Origin: Mycolicibacterium sp. TY81
Lineage (GTDB): Bacteria; Actinomycetota; Actinomycetes; Mycobacteriales; Mycobacteriaceae
Reading direction: 5' to 3'
DNA: 64,000 nucleotides
Assembly: GCF_018326285.1 (NCBI RefSeq)
Contig: NZ_AP023362.1
Coordinates: 124,001 to 188,000 of the forward strand
Shown: piece after piece, positions 25,778-34,434 of the stretch
How the letters are laid out: every line of letters starts with the position of its first letter
Numbering within the stretch: the stretch's first letter is position 1
Notes under the pieces: model-generated
Told to the model about the DNA's origin: nothing
Seen by the model: the letters and a program-made list of their open reading frames with translations, nothing else
Database searches by the model: none
Made by a program: the position numbers and the translations under genes

Positions 25778-26144
25778 CGACTTTCCTTTCATGGCGCATC
25801 ACAAAGCAACGCGAAAGCACTCGCCTTCGCGCACCACGCCATGAACCGGAACCGCAGCCGAAATGACTGCTCCGTGAGAAGGACCCGATTGGCCCGCCAT
25901 GTACATCGCCCTCGGTACTGCAGGGACGCCTGCCGCAAGTGTAGGCCGGTGCCGTCGGCGCGGCTAGGCAGTGCGCGAGATGCACCAGGAGGCAAGGCGA
26001 TCCATCTGGCTCTGGGTAAGCACCAAACCGGCGCGCTAGGCCATCCACAAACTGTCCCCAGGGCTGGGGACTGCTTGCGCACAACGCCGATGGCGTCGGG
26101 CCGAACACCTCAGATTTGGCAGGGCCGCCGATTACCCTCGGCGC
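25778..26144. other. gap without confident gene
   Basis: The stretch separates the leftward HTH gene from the rightward split membrane gene, so both promoters should lie here. A minus-strand ORF of 97 codons (25789-26082) has an unconvincing composition rich in Trp, Cys and Arg and is not called. CCCCAGGGCTGGGG near 26056 is a short hairpin. Confidence 0.4.
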
Positions 26145-26372
26145 GTGCGCAACTTCCTGGAGAGCATGGCAACCGACCTTCGTCATCGCTGGCCGCTCGT
26201 CGCCGTTCTTGCGGTCGGTGTCTTCATGATTTTCTGGGCTGGCTACGGCGTAGGAGCAGAATGGGGTGCGTCCCAATGGGGTCCGCTCTCCGGATGGTTC
26301 GCCGGGACGGCAACGGTGGGCGCTATCTCGGTCGCATTGCGCGAGTCTGCGCGCAGTCAGCGCGCCCGCGAG

Positions 26373-27834
26373 GGCTAAGTCCCCTGGGGTGGTGGGAATT
26401 CGGGGACGGGGCTGAGGTGGGCGGAGATGTTCAGGCCGTGTCGGTGCCGGTGTTGGGGTGGGCCATCGCGTAGTGGTCAGTGAGTTACGTACCAAAGTGA
26501 CTCACCGAAGGAAACCGCGCGATGACCCTTGACCATTCTGCCCTGCTCGCTCAGCTCGATGCACTGAAGTCCGCTGACTCGGGTGCGGTGTTCGCCGAGT
26601 TGATCCGTTCCGGGTTGCAGCAGCTCATCGAGGCCGAGGCCACCGCGGCGATCGGCGCGGGCCGTTACGAACGCAGCGACGGCCGCACGGTGCACCGCAA
26701 CGGGCACCGCCCCAAGACCGTCTCCACGACCGCCGGGGACATCGAGGTGCAGATCCCCAAGCTACGGGCGGGATCGTTCTTCCCGTCGCTGCTGGAACCC
26801 CGCCGGCGTATCGACAAGGCGCTGCACGCGGTCATCATGGAGGCCTACGTGCACGGGGTGTCCACCCGCAGCGTCGATGACCTGGTGACGGCGATGGGCG
26901 TGCAGACCGGGGTGTCCAAGTCGGAGGTGTCGCGGATCTGCGCCCGGCCTGGACCGCGAGATCACAGCGTTTCGGGAACGCTCGCTGACCCACACCAGCT
27001 TCCCCTACGTGTTCTGCGATGCCACCTTCTGCAAGGTCCGCGTGGGGGCGCACGTGGTCTCCCAGGCCCTGGTGGTCGCGACCGGCGTGTCGATCGACGG
27101 CACCCGTGAGGTGCTGGGCACCGCGGTCGGTGACAGCGAGTCGTTCGAGTTCTGGCGCGAGTTCCTCGCCTCGCTTAAGGCGCGCGGCCTATCGGGGGGT
27201 GCACCTGGTCATCTCCGATGCGCACGCTGGGTTGAAAGTCGCTGTGGCACAGCAGTTCACGAACTCATCGTGGCAGCGGTGCCGGGTGCATTTCATGCGG
27301 AACCTGCATACCGCGGTATCGGCCAAACACGCCCCGGCGGTTACCGCGGCGGTCAAGACCATCTTCGCTCACACCGAACCCGACGAGGTCGCCGCGCAGT
27401 GGGACCGGGTCGCCGACACCCTGGCCGCGTCGTTCCCGAAGGTGGCCGCGATGATGGGCGAGGCCAAGACCGACGTGTTGGCGTTCACTGCGTTCCCGAA
27501 GGCGCATTGGCAGAAGATCTGGTCGAATAATCCGATAGAGCGTCTGAATAAAGAGATCAAGCGTCGGGCCGATGTCGTGGAGATCTTCCCCAATCCGGCG
27601 GCGTTCCTTCGCCTGGCCACCGCGGTGGTCATCGAATCCCACGACGAGTGGCAGGTCACCCGCCGCTACCTCTCCGATGTCTCCATGGACGAACTACGCG
27701 CCGTGATCGCCGCCAAACACGCCGCGGCAGCACTTGCCAAACAACACCAAATCGCCTAGCGTTCACCATGACTCGTTGATCACAACGCGTGAACCACGCC
27801 AGATCCGAAGTCCACCACTCCCCGGGACGCTATC
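26373..27834 (+). mobile_element. IS256-family element, copy 2
   Basis: The element is 1462 bp with the same ends as copy 1. The 8-bp target duplication CCCGCGAG lies at 26365-26372 and 27835-27842. It is in the same orientation as copy 1, 1.6 kb away, so recombination between the two would delete the ParB-like gene. Confidence 0.93.
26522..27759 (+). pseudogene. IS256-family transposase, frameshifted (copy 2)
   Basis: It needs two corrections for a continuous 411-residue frame: an extra C near 26943 (GCGCCCGG against GCGCCGG in copy 3) and an extra G in the G6 run near 27195. Catalytic DDE residues lie in FCDATF, ISDAHAGL and NPIERLNKE. ATG 26522 follows GAAGGAAACCGCGCG. If the indels are real the gene is dead. 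Confidence 0.8.
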
Positions 27835-28478
27835 CCCGCGAGGTGGATTACGAATTGGGTCGCCGTCGTGAATGCCTGAAAGCGCTGGGCGAAGTCTGGG
27901 CAGCCCTGATGCAGGTGTCCATGGACTTTGTGGTGTTCCGTGAATATCTGGATGAGCTCCCGGCGTTTTTCAATGCGGAGATGCCACGCTCCGGACGAAG
28001 CCCTGCGGCTCCGCCCGGCGAGTCGCTTGGCGACGAAATCTATGGCCGTCTCCAGGCTTTCCTTACCCGGTGGACTCAGGTGGTCGAGCCGCCGCTCTTC
28101 ACCGCGCGAACCCTGCTTGAGGGAACGCCGATGCAAAAAGACATGGAAGCCATCAGCATCGACATGGCCCGAATCAACAACGAAGTCTTGCCCGAGATCA
28201 GAGATGTGGCCATCTCCAACACTGGTCGGCGCCCAGATACAACGGTGTTGTCGGAAACGTGGAAGACCATGTACGGGCGGAGAAGGGCGCAACTCGAACT
28301 AGCGACCGAGCATTTCAAGTTGGACCGCAGTGCCATCGAGTTGGCCGTTCGGGAGAAGCGCCGAGCCGAGTAGGCCCACCCGCTCCGCTGTTCCACCTCT
28401 GCGCGCCAGTTACACATATTGGCGCGGTTGCGGTGTTGGCCCACTTGGGATTTCACGGCTTTAGTACGCCGCATATGC

Positions 28479-28493
28479 GAACAAAATGAACAT
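28479..28493. repeat. right island-edge repeat (candidate attR)
   Basis: GAACAAAATGAACAT matches the left-edge repeat in 14 of 15 positions. It lies 77 bp before the dctA start. A third related sequence, GAACAAAATGTGAAT, sits over the dctA stop (29918-29932), so the motif may also be a regulator site. Confidence 0.5.
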
Positions 28494-28569
28494 ATGCGTG
28501 ACGTGCCTCACGTTCTGGACAAACATCCTTGCAGAAGTTTTCGACAACGAGGCCGGAGGACTGCCCGAC

Positions 28570-29919
28570 ATGACTGATCAAGCGCCCCGTCGCGACCGCA
28601 CCCATTGGCTGTACATCGCCGTGCTCGTCGCCGTCGTCGGCGGTGTGGCCGTCGGCCTGATCGCACCCGGGGTGGGCAAGGACATCGCGGTCCTCGGCAC
28701 CCTGTTCGTCAACCTGATCAAGATGATGATCACCCCGGTCATCTTCTGCACGATCGTGCTGGGCATCGGGTCGGTGCGCAAAGCCGCGACGGTCGGCAAG
28801 ATCGGCGGCCTCTCGCTCGGCTACTTCCTCGCCATGTCGACGGTGGCGCTGGCGATCGGCCTGGTCGTCGGCAACCTGCTGAGCCCGGGATCGGGCCTGC
28901 ACCTGTCGGCACAGGCGACCGGTCAGGGCGCGAAACTGGCCCAGAAGGCGCACGAGGCCGGCGGTCTCATGGACTTCGTCTCGCACATCATCCCGGAGAC
29001 CCTGCTGTCGGCACTGACCAGCGGAAACGTGTTGCAGGCCCTGTTCATCGCCCTGCTCGTCGGCTTCGCGGTCCAGGCCATGGGTACGGCCGGCGAACCC
29101 ATCCTGCGGGGCGTCCAGCACCTGCAGAAGCTGGTGTTCCGCGTGCTGATCATGATCCTGTGGCTGGCGCCGATCGGCGCGTTCGGTGCCATGGCCGGCG
29201 TCGTGGGCCAGACCGGGTGGCGCGCCGTCACCCAGCTGCTGACCCTGATGCTCGGGTTCTACGTGACCTGCGTCGTCTTCGTCTTCGGTGTGCTCGGGGT
29301 GCTGCTGTGGTCGGTGACCCGGATGTCGATCTTCCGGCTGGTCCGCTACCTGGCCCGCGAGTACCTGCTGATCTTCTCGACCTCGTCGTCGGAGTCGGCG
29401 CTGCCTCGGCTGATCGCCAAGATGGAGCACCTGGGCGTGGATCGCAGCACCGTCGGCGTCGTGGTGCCGACCGGCTACTCGTTCAATCTCGACGGGACCG
29501 CGATCTACCTGACCATGGCGGCGCTGTTCATCGCCGACGCCATGGGGCGGCCGATGGCGATCGGGGAGCAGTTGGCGCTGCTGGCCTTCATGATCGTCGC
29601 CTCCAAGGGTGCTGCCGGCGTCACGGGCGCGGGTCTGGCGACGCTGGCGGGCGGCCTGCAGAGCCACCGGCCGGACCTGCTGGACGGTGTCGGGCTGATC
29701 GTCGGCATCGACCGGTTCATGTCGGAGGCGCGGGCCGTCACCAACTTCTCGGGTAACGCCGTCGCCACGGTGCTGATCGGATCGTGGACCGGGACACTCG
29801 ACCGGGCAAAGGCCGCGGCCGTGTTGCACGGCGCCGATCCGTTCGACGAACTGACGATGCTCGACTCGAGTGTCGAGCACCCGTCCGGCAACGCGGGTGT
29901 GACCGCCCTCACATCATGA
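28570..29919 (+). CDS. dctA: C4-dicarboxylate (DAACS) symporter
   Basis: A 449-residue membrane protein of the dicarboxylate/amino acid:cation family, which imports succinate, fumarate or malate with cations. Family motifs are clear: the serine-rich hairpin FSTSSSESALP, the substrate-site VVPTGYSFNLDGTAIYLTM, and the later VGIDRFMSEARAVTNFSGNAVATV. ATG 28570 follows GGAGG (28554-28558); the upstream in-frame ATG 28486 lies in the island-edge region and is rejected. The likely regulator is the CitA/DcuS-like pair at 12-14 kb, now separated by the island. A strong hairpin follows the gene. Confidence 0.9.
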   Translation: MTDQAPRRDRTHWLYIAVLVAVVGGVAVGLIAPGVGKDIAVLGTLFVNLIKMMITPVIFCTIVLGIGSVRKAATVGKIGGLSLGYFLAMSTVALAIGLVVGNLLSPGSGLHLSAQATGQGAKLAQKAHEAGGLMDFVSHIIPETLLSALTSGNVLQALFIALLVGFAVQAMGTAGEPILRGVQHLQKLVFRVLIMILWLAPIGAFGAMAGVVGQTGWRAVTQLLTLMLGFYVTCVVFVFGVLGVLLWSVTRMSIFRLVRYLAREYLLIFSTSSSESALPRLIAKMEHLGVDRSTVGVVVPTGYSFNLDGTAIYLTMAALFIADAMGRPMAIGEQLALLAFMIVASKGAAGVTGAGLATLAGGLQSHRPDLLDGVGLIVGIDRFMSEARAVTNFSGNAVATVLIGSWTGTLDRAKAAAVLHGADPFDELTMLDSSVEHPSGNAGVTALTS

Positions 29920-29940
29920 ACAAAATGTGAATTCGTCGAT

Positions 29941-29984
29941 AACAGCGAATCTCGAGGCCCGCTCAGGCGGGCCTCGACGCTGTT
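29941..29984 (+). terminator. dctA hairpin terminator
   Basis: The perfect stem CGAGGCCCGC-TCAG-GCGGGCCTCG (29953-29976) is extended by AACAGCG / CGCTGTT on both flanks. It lies 22 bp after the dctA stop. No T-run follows, which is usual for mycobacterial terminators. Confidence 0.75.
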
Positions 29985-30285
29985 GCGATCTCGATGAACA
30001 GAAGTGGAACCTGGGTTCTATCGTGCGGGTGAGGCGGATGAGATTCTATGCGTTCGTGTCGCGGTGTGATGTTTCGCTCACTTTGCCAGGGAATGCCGGG
30101 AAACCCTGCTTGGAAACCCTCAGGAATGAGGCGGACCTATGTTTGCTCAATTTGAATTCAGGCGTTGTTTACGCAGGTCGGAGCATCGATCGCCATTGGT
30201 AACAAGTGCATAACAATTCACAACATAAGTAACTCCTAAGAGCTTCTGATCAATTCGTGACGAGGCGTCGCTGAAGCCGTCCGGA
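29985..30285 (+). promoter_or_regulatory. AT-rich promoter region of the propeller gene
   Basis: About 300 bp with no convincing gene. It includes the interrupted palindrome GAACCTGGGTTC (30008-30019) and an AT-rich block at 30190-30265 (AAGTGCATAACAATTCACAACATAAG). The M. tuberculosis ortholog I recall, Rv1057, is reported to be controlled by MprA, SigE and TrcR, the last binding AT-rich DNA; the AT-rich block fits, but I cannot identify exact boxes. Confidence 0.45.
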
Positions 30286-31428
30286 ATGTCGGTGGGGATC
30301 ACTACACTTCTTGAAAGCAGCGCTCATCCGGGCGCACCCGGACGGGCAATCGACTACCGGCGCGTTGCCGCGCTGGCGGAGGTACCGAAGATCGTGGCAA
30401 ATAATAACGCTCGTGCAAAAGCGAAGCGGGCAGGCGCCCAGGCGCTGCGCGGAACCATGGACATCGCGCAGGTTGGCCGCGGCACCATCGCCGACATCGC
30501 CGAGAGCGCGGGGCAGTTGGTCGCTACCAGCTACGCCGACAACATGGTGTCGCTGATCGAGCCGCGCACCCGCAGCATCCGCGACATCGCCGTCGACGGT
30601 GAGCCGTTCGCGGTCGTCGCCACCGCTGACCGGGCGTACGTCGCCGTGTCCGGTGCCGAGTTCGACGGCGTCGCCGTCATCGACGTCGCCACCGGCGCCG
30701 AGCTGGCCGCCTACCCGCTGGCCTCGGGCGTGAGCGCCCTCGCCGTCAGCCCCGACGGCAAGCGCGTGTTCGCGGGCCGCGCCGGCGACACCTACATCGA
30801 CGTCGCCGTCATCGACATCACCGCCGACCGCGTCGGCACCATCGAGATCGCCACCGGCGCCGCCATCAGCATCGACGCCCTCGCGGTCGACCACACCGGT
30901 CGCCGGCTGTACGTCGCCACCACCGACGAGATGGGCAGCCAGCTGGTCGTCGTCGACACCGAGACCGCGCGCATCCGGAACACCATCGTCATCGGTGCCC
31001 CGATCCGCAGCCTGGCGCTGGGCCCCGACAACACCGCCTACGTGCTGACCTCGGACCTGACCGCGCGCGGTGAGGTGCACGTAGTCGACCTGGCCGCCGG
31101 CCGCGTGACCGGTCGCTTCCCCGTCGGCGACGCCCCGACCCAGCTGGTGCTCGGCGCCGACGGCACCCGCGCTTACGTCGTCGACTACGATCGCGTCTCG
31201 GTGTTCTGCACCCAGACCAACGCGGTGGTCGACACCATCGCGGCCGATGTCCAGCCGTCCTGCGTCACCGTCAGCCGTGACGGCTCGCGCCTGTACGTGG
31301 CGGATGTCGTCGGTGACGTCACCGCGGTCGCCGTCGAGGCCCCCAAGCCGCTGCTCTACTCGCAGTTCATGGCGACCAAGTCCGTCACGATGAACGAGGT
31401 GCGCGCGCTGGAGCCCGCGACCGTCTAG
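30286..31428 (+). CDS. YVTN-type seven-bladed beta-propeller protein (Rv1057-like)
   Basis: From about residue 60 on, repeats of 40-45 residues recur: GEPFAVVATADRAYVAV, VSALAVSPDGKRVFAG, DALAVDHTGRRLYVAT, IRSLALGPDNTAYVL, TQLVLGADGTRAYVV, and PSCVTVSRDGSRLYVAD, each the D-G-x-x-(L/V)-Y-V strand pattern of a propeller blade. There is no signal peptide. Position before fadD14 and size (380) match M. tuberculosis Rv1057, a stress-induced propeller of unknown substrate. ATG 30286 starts within a short lead; later starts are possible. A strong two-way terminator follows. Confidence 0.8.
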   Translation: MSVGITTLLESSAHPGAPGRAIDYRRVAALAEVPKIVANNNARAKAKRAGAQALRGTMDIAQVGRGTIADIAESAGQLVATSYADNMVSLIEPRTRSIRDIAVDGEPFAVVATADRAYVAVSGAEFDGVAVIDVATGAELAAYPLASGVSALAVSPDGKRVFAGRAGDTYIDVAVIDITADRVGTIEIATGAAISIDALAVDHTGRRLYVATTDEMGSQLVVVDTETARIRNTIVIGAPIRSLALGPDNTAYVLTSDLTARGEVHVVDLAAGRVTGRFPVGDAPTQLVLGADGTRAYVVDYDRVSVFCTQTNAVVDTIAADVQPSCVTVSRDGSRLYVADVVGDVTAVAVEAPKPLLYSQFMATKSVTMNEVRALEPATV

Positions 31429-31440
31429 TCAGTCCAAAGA

Positions 31441-31471
31441 AAACGCCCCCGCCGGCCGGCGGGGGCGTTTT
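31441..31471. terminator. bidirectional terminator
   Basis: A perfect 30-bp palindrome (31441-31470; left half AAACGCCCCCGCCGG) with T residues after it on the plus strand and A residues before it. It lies between convergent genes and should stop transcription from both sides. Confidence 0.9.
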
Positions 31472-31484
31472 GGCATCCGGGGAC

Positions 31485-31802
31485 CTAGTGCGTACCCGTG
31501 CAGTCGAGCGACACCGAAATGGTCCGGCTGGTTTGTGGCAGCAGGATGGAATTGCTGTTGCGGCCCAGGCCGGGGCCGACCCACGGCACCAACTGCGTCG
31601 TCTGCTGCGGGTTGCGCACACTGGTCACCGTGCACTCGGACACCGGCGCCGTCCCGAGCTTGTCGATCGTCACCACATAGCCCTCGGATTGCAGCCGGTT
31701 GATCGTGTCTTGCGCCGATTCGGCCGCGGCCAATCCGGCCGGCGCCAGCATCGTGGCCACCCCGCCGACTGTCGCCGCGGCGAGCGTCCAATTCCTGCGC
31801 AT
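31485..31802 (-). CDS. small secreted protein
   Basis: ATG 31802, with AGGAGAAAATC as ribosome site, gives 105 residues. A signal peptide (MRRNWTLAAATVGGVATML, cleavage near LAAAES) precedes a mature domain of about 75 residues with QDTINRLQSEGYVVTIDKLG and two Cys that probably pair. This type of short exported protein with a Q-x-x-I-x-x-L-x-x-x-G-Y motif is common in mycobacteria; no function is known. Upstream start codons to 31823 would weaken the signal peptide. Confidence 0.75.
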   Translation of the reverse strand: MRRNWTLAAATVGGVATMLAPAGLAAAESAQDTINRLQSEGYVVTIDKLGTAPVSECTVTSVRNPQQTTQLVPWVGPGLGRNSNSILLPQTSRTISVSLDCTGTH

Positions 31803-31902
31803 GATTTTCTCCTGTCGTACCAACGCTAATCATCCTCCTACCTCGCAGGGTCGGCTAGCATCTCGACATCCCAGCGGCAGCAACCCAGAGGCGAAATTCA
31901 CG

Positions 31903-33531
31903 ATGCTCAGTACGATGCAGGACGCCCCGCTCACCATCGCCACGATCATGCGGCACGCGACTGGCCAGAATTATCGCCGAACCGTCACCACGGCGCTCGG
32001 CGGCGGCCAGTACCGCACCATGACCTATGGCGAAGTCGGCCGGCAATCCGCGCAGCTGGCCAATGCGCTGCGCGGGCTCGGCATCACCGGAGACCAGCGG
32101 GTGGCCACGTTCATGTGGAACAACGCCGAACACACGGTGGCCTACCTGGCCATTCCGTCCATGGGCGCGGTGCTGCACACCCTCAACATCCGGTTGTCCC
32201 CGGAGCAGATCGCCTACATCGCCAATGAGGCCGAGGACTCCGTCGTCATCGCGGATCTCTCGTTGACCGCACAATTGGCACCGGTGCTGCCGCAGATGAA
32301 GACGGTGCACACGGTGATCGCCATCGGCGCAGGAGATTTGGCGCCGCTGGAGGGCGCCGGCAAGACCGTGCTGCGGTACGACGAACTGCTGGCCGCCCAG
32401 CCCGACAACTTCGACTGGCCGGAGATCGATGAGCGGTCCGCGGCCGCGATGTGTTACACGAGCGGCACCACCGGAAATCCGAAAGGTGTTGTCTACAGCC
32501 ACCGTTCGAGCTTCCTGCACGCCATGGCGACGTGCACCAGCAATGCGCTGGACGTCGGCAGCGAGGACGTGACGCTGCCTATCGTGCCGATGTTCCACGC
32601 CAACGCCTGGGGGCTGCCGTACGCCGCGCTGATGGCCGGTGCCGACCTGGTGATGCCGGACCGGTTCCTCGATGGCGCATCGCTGATCGACCTCATCGAG
32701 ACGCATCGCCCGACCATCGCCGGCGCGGTTCCGACCATCTGGAACGACGTGATGAACTGCCTGGAAAAGAATCCGGGACACGACATTTCGTCGTTGCGGA
32801 TCGTGGGCTGCGGCGGCTCGGCCGTGCCGTTGTCGATGATGCGCATCTTCCAGGAGCGGTACGGCGTCCACATCCGCCAGGCCTGGGGGATGACCGAAAC
32901 CTCGCCGCTGGCCACGACCGCCAAGCCATTCCCGGGCGCGTCCGAGGATGAGTACTGGAAGAGTCGGGCGACCGCCGGGCGGGCGTTGTGCGGTGTCGAG
33001 ATCCGGATCGTCGACGACGCCGGCGCCCCGCTGCCTCACGACGGGGAAGCGGTGGGGGAGATCGAGATTCGCGGACCGTGGATCACCGGCAGCTACTACC
33101 TGGGCTATGACTCGAGCAAGTTCGACAGCGGCTGGCTGCGCACGGGCGACGTCGGGCGCATCGACGACTGCGGGTTCGTCACCCTCACCGACCGGGCCAA
33201 GGACGTCATCAAGTCCGGTGGTGAATGGATTTCGTCGGTCGAGTTGGAGAACCACCTGATCGCGCACCCCGCGGTGCTGGAAGCCGCCGTCGTCGCGGTG
33301 CCCGACGAGCGCTGGCAGGAACGCCCGCTGGTCGCCGTCGTGCTGCACGAGGGCGCTTCGGCGACACCTGATGAACTTCGAGAGTTCCTGTCGGACAAGG
33401 TGGTTCGCTGGTGGCTGCCGGAGCGGTGGACGTTCGTCGACCAGGTGCCCCGCACCAGCGTCGGCAAGTACGACAAGAAGACCATCCGCGCCCGGTACGC
33501 CGACGGCGCCTACGACGTCGTCACCATCTAG
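31903..33531 (+). CDS. fadD14: fatty-acid--CoA ligase (FadD14-like)
   Basis: A 542-residue acyl-CoA synthetase of the ANL superfamily, activating a fatty acid through an acyl-AMP. The AMP-binding motif is YTSGTTGNPKGVVYSH; A5-type QAWGMTETSP, A7 GWLRTGDVG and the adenylation-fold A8 region DRAKDVIKSGGEWIS follow. The near-C-terminal catalytic Lys is in GKYDKKTIR. It resembles medium-chain AlkK-type enzymes. Position next to the propeller gene and length match M. tuberculosis FadD14, hence the symbol. ATG 31903 is chosen because the N-terminus then aligns with the family; the frame extends to 31699 without support. Confidence 0.85.
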   Translation: MLSTMQDAPLTIATIMRHATGQNYRRTVTTALGGGQYRTMTYGEVGRQSAQLANALRGLGITGDQRVATFMWNNAEHTVAYLAIPSMGAVLHTLNIRLSPEQIAYIANEAEDSVVIADLSLTAQLAPVLPQMKTVHTVIAIGAGDLAPLEGAGKTVLRYDELLAAQPDNFDWPEIDERSAAAMCYTSGTTGNPKGVVYSHRSSFLHAMATCTSNALDVGSEDVTLPIVPMFHANAWGLPYAALMAGADLVMPDRFLDGASLIDLIETHRPTIAGAVPTIWNDVMNCLEKNPGHDISSLRIVGCGGSAVPLSMMRIFQERYGVHIRQAWGMTETSPLATTAKPFPGASEDEYWKSRATAGRALCGVEIRIVDDAGAPLPHDGEAVGEIEIRGPWITGSYYLGYDSSKFDSGWLRTGDVGRIDDCGFVTLTDRAKDVIKSGGEWISSVELENHLIAHPAVLEAAVVAVPDERWQERPLVAVVLHEGASATPDELREFLSDKVVRWWLPERWTFVDQVPRTSVGKYDKKTIRARYADGAYDVVTI

Positions 33532-33541
33532 TTCTCGCGAG

Positions 33542-34372
33542 CTAGGCGCGCACCGCGACGGTCGACATCAGGTCGGCGAGGCGGTCCGGGCGGTCGAGCA
33601 TCGAGAATGTCTTTGCGCCGTCGATGATTTCGAGGCGGGCGTTCGGGATGATCTGCGCCAGCTTCTCGCCGTCGCCGATCTCGAACAACTCGTCGTCAGC
33701 CGACCAGGCGATGAGCGCCGGCTTGTCGAATTCGTGCAGCCGCGCTGCGACTCCGGTGGTGACCTCGGTGCGCAGGGAGCTGGTGAACACGCGGAGATCC
33801 TCGGCGACAGCCGGTTTGGACTGCGTGTTGTGTACCCACTCCCGGGTCAGGGCGTCGAAGTCCGCGTATGCCAGCCCGGCGTACGCGCGCCTGCGGACCA
33901 ACGGGACCCGGAACACCTGCGAGCCCGCCCGGAACAGCGCCTTGGAACGCGACGCCAGGATCAGCGGCTCGAGGATCGGTGGCGGGAAGTGTTCGAACGC
34001 ATCGCAACTCGTCAGCACCATGGCGCCGATGCGTTCCGGGTGGTGGACGGCGACCAGCTGCGTGACCACACCGCCGGTGTCGTTGCCGACGATGACGACG
34101 TCGTCGAGGTCCAATGCGGCCAGGGTGTCGGCGACGATGCGCGCGACGCCGTGGATGCTCCGGTCGGCGCCTGGGCGCAGCGCTTCGGGATGCGCGCCGA
34201 GCGGCCAGGTGGGGGCTATGCACCGCAGGCCGCGTTCGGCCAGGCGCGCGGCGACCCCGCGCCACAATTGGCCACCCATCATGTATCCGTGCACGAAGAC
34301 GACGGGCCTGCCGTCCTTTGGCCCGAATTCCTCGAAATGGATGGTTCCGGCGTTAATCTCGATGATCGACAT
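33542..34372 (-). CDS. alpha/beta hydrolase with Asp nucleophile elbow
   Basis: The fold is evident: VVFVHGYMMGG oxyanion loop, GNDTGG nucleophile elbow with Asp (as in haloalkane dehalogenases and epoxide hydrolases, not Ser), a helical cap, and a late DDELFEIGDG acid loop. At the usual C-terminal catalytic His the sequence reads IIDGAKTFSMLDRP, with K-T in place of H, so hydrolysis of an ester intermediate may be impaired. It is divergent from a TetR gene, which probably controls it. The substrate is unknown. Confidence 0.8.
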   Translation of the reverse strand: MSIIEINAGTIHFEEFGPKDGRPVVFVHGYMMGGQLWRGVAARLAERGLRCIAPTWPLGAHPEALRPGADRSIHGVARIVADTLAALDLDDVVIVGNDTGGVVTQLVAVHHPERIGAMVLTSCDAFEHFPPPILEPLILASRSKALFRAGSQVFRVPLVRRRAYAGLAYADFDALTREWVHNTQSKPAVAEDLRVFTSSLRTEVTTGVAARLHEFDKPALIAWSADDELFEIGDGEKLAQIIPNARLEIIDGAKTFSMLDRPDRLADLMSTVAVRA

Positions 34373-34387
34373 GGATGACTCCTAGCT

Positions 34388-34434
34388 CGATACTCATTTA
34401 CAAACAGGCTGTCCGCAACTTACCAACAGGGTGT
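34388..34434. promoter_or_regulatory. candidate TetR operator between divergent genes
   Basis: The 62-bp gap between the hydrolase and TetR starts contains AAACAGGCTGT and CAACAGGGTGT as imperfect direct repeats; the first holds the near-palindrome ACAGGCTGT. The second is adjacent to the TetR ATG. They are likely sites for self-repression and control of the hydrolase. Confidence 0.45.

Larger units (their letters stand above)
26145..28373 (+). pseudogene. 252-aa membrane/helical island gene split by IS256 copy 2
   Basis: Segments 26145-26372 (76 codons) and 27843-28373 join in frame when the element and one CCCGCGAG duplicate are removed (...RARE to VDYELGRR...). The restored protein has one or two membrane helices near the N-terminus (VLAVGVFMIFWAGYGVGAEWG; SGWFAGTATVGAISVALRES) and a long soluble helical domain. 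The WFAGTATVGA-type segment is common in phage and actinobacterial membrane proteins of unknown role. It is the last gene before the right island edge and could encode an exclusion or defence function; this is a guess from position. Confidence 0.8.
14267..28493. mobile_element. phiRv1/phiRv2-like prophage-like island
   Basis: The region is bounded by the 15-bp repeats. It contains an integrase, tightly overlapping small genes, an HK97-type capsid, an HNH nuclease and a ParB-like HTH protein, and it interrupts a probable divergent kinase/dctA locus. After subtracting one IS481 and two IS256 elements with their duplicated target bases, the length is about 10.2 kb, the size class of M. tuberculosis phiRv1 and phiRv2. 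I find no portal, terminase, tail or lysis genes, so it is a satellite-like or remnant element, not a complete prophage. The phiRv comparison rests on organisation, not on an alignment. Confidence 0.8.

Noticed and set aside
25789..26082. 97-codon minus-strand ORF in the island
   Set aside because: Composition rich in Trp, Cys and Arg without a ribosome site; likely non-coding promoter DNA.
14360..28475. GTACGCCGC shared at 14358-14370 and near 28464 as att core
   Set aside because: Only 9 bp and common in GC-rich DNA; the 15-bp edge repeat is a better candidate.
28486..28569. Upstream in-frame start for dctA
   Set aside because: It would begin inside the island-edge repeat and adds a Cys/Trp-rich lead; ATG 28570 has a good GGAGG.
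28453..29880. 475-codon minus-strand ORF opposite dctA
   Set aside because: Gln/Arg/His-rich shadow of the dctA frame, as expected in high-GC coding DNA.
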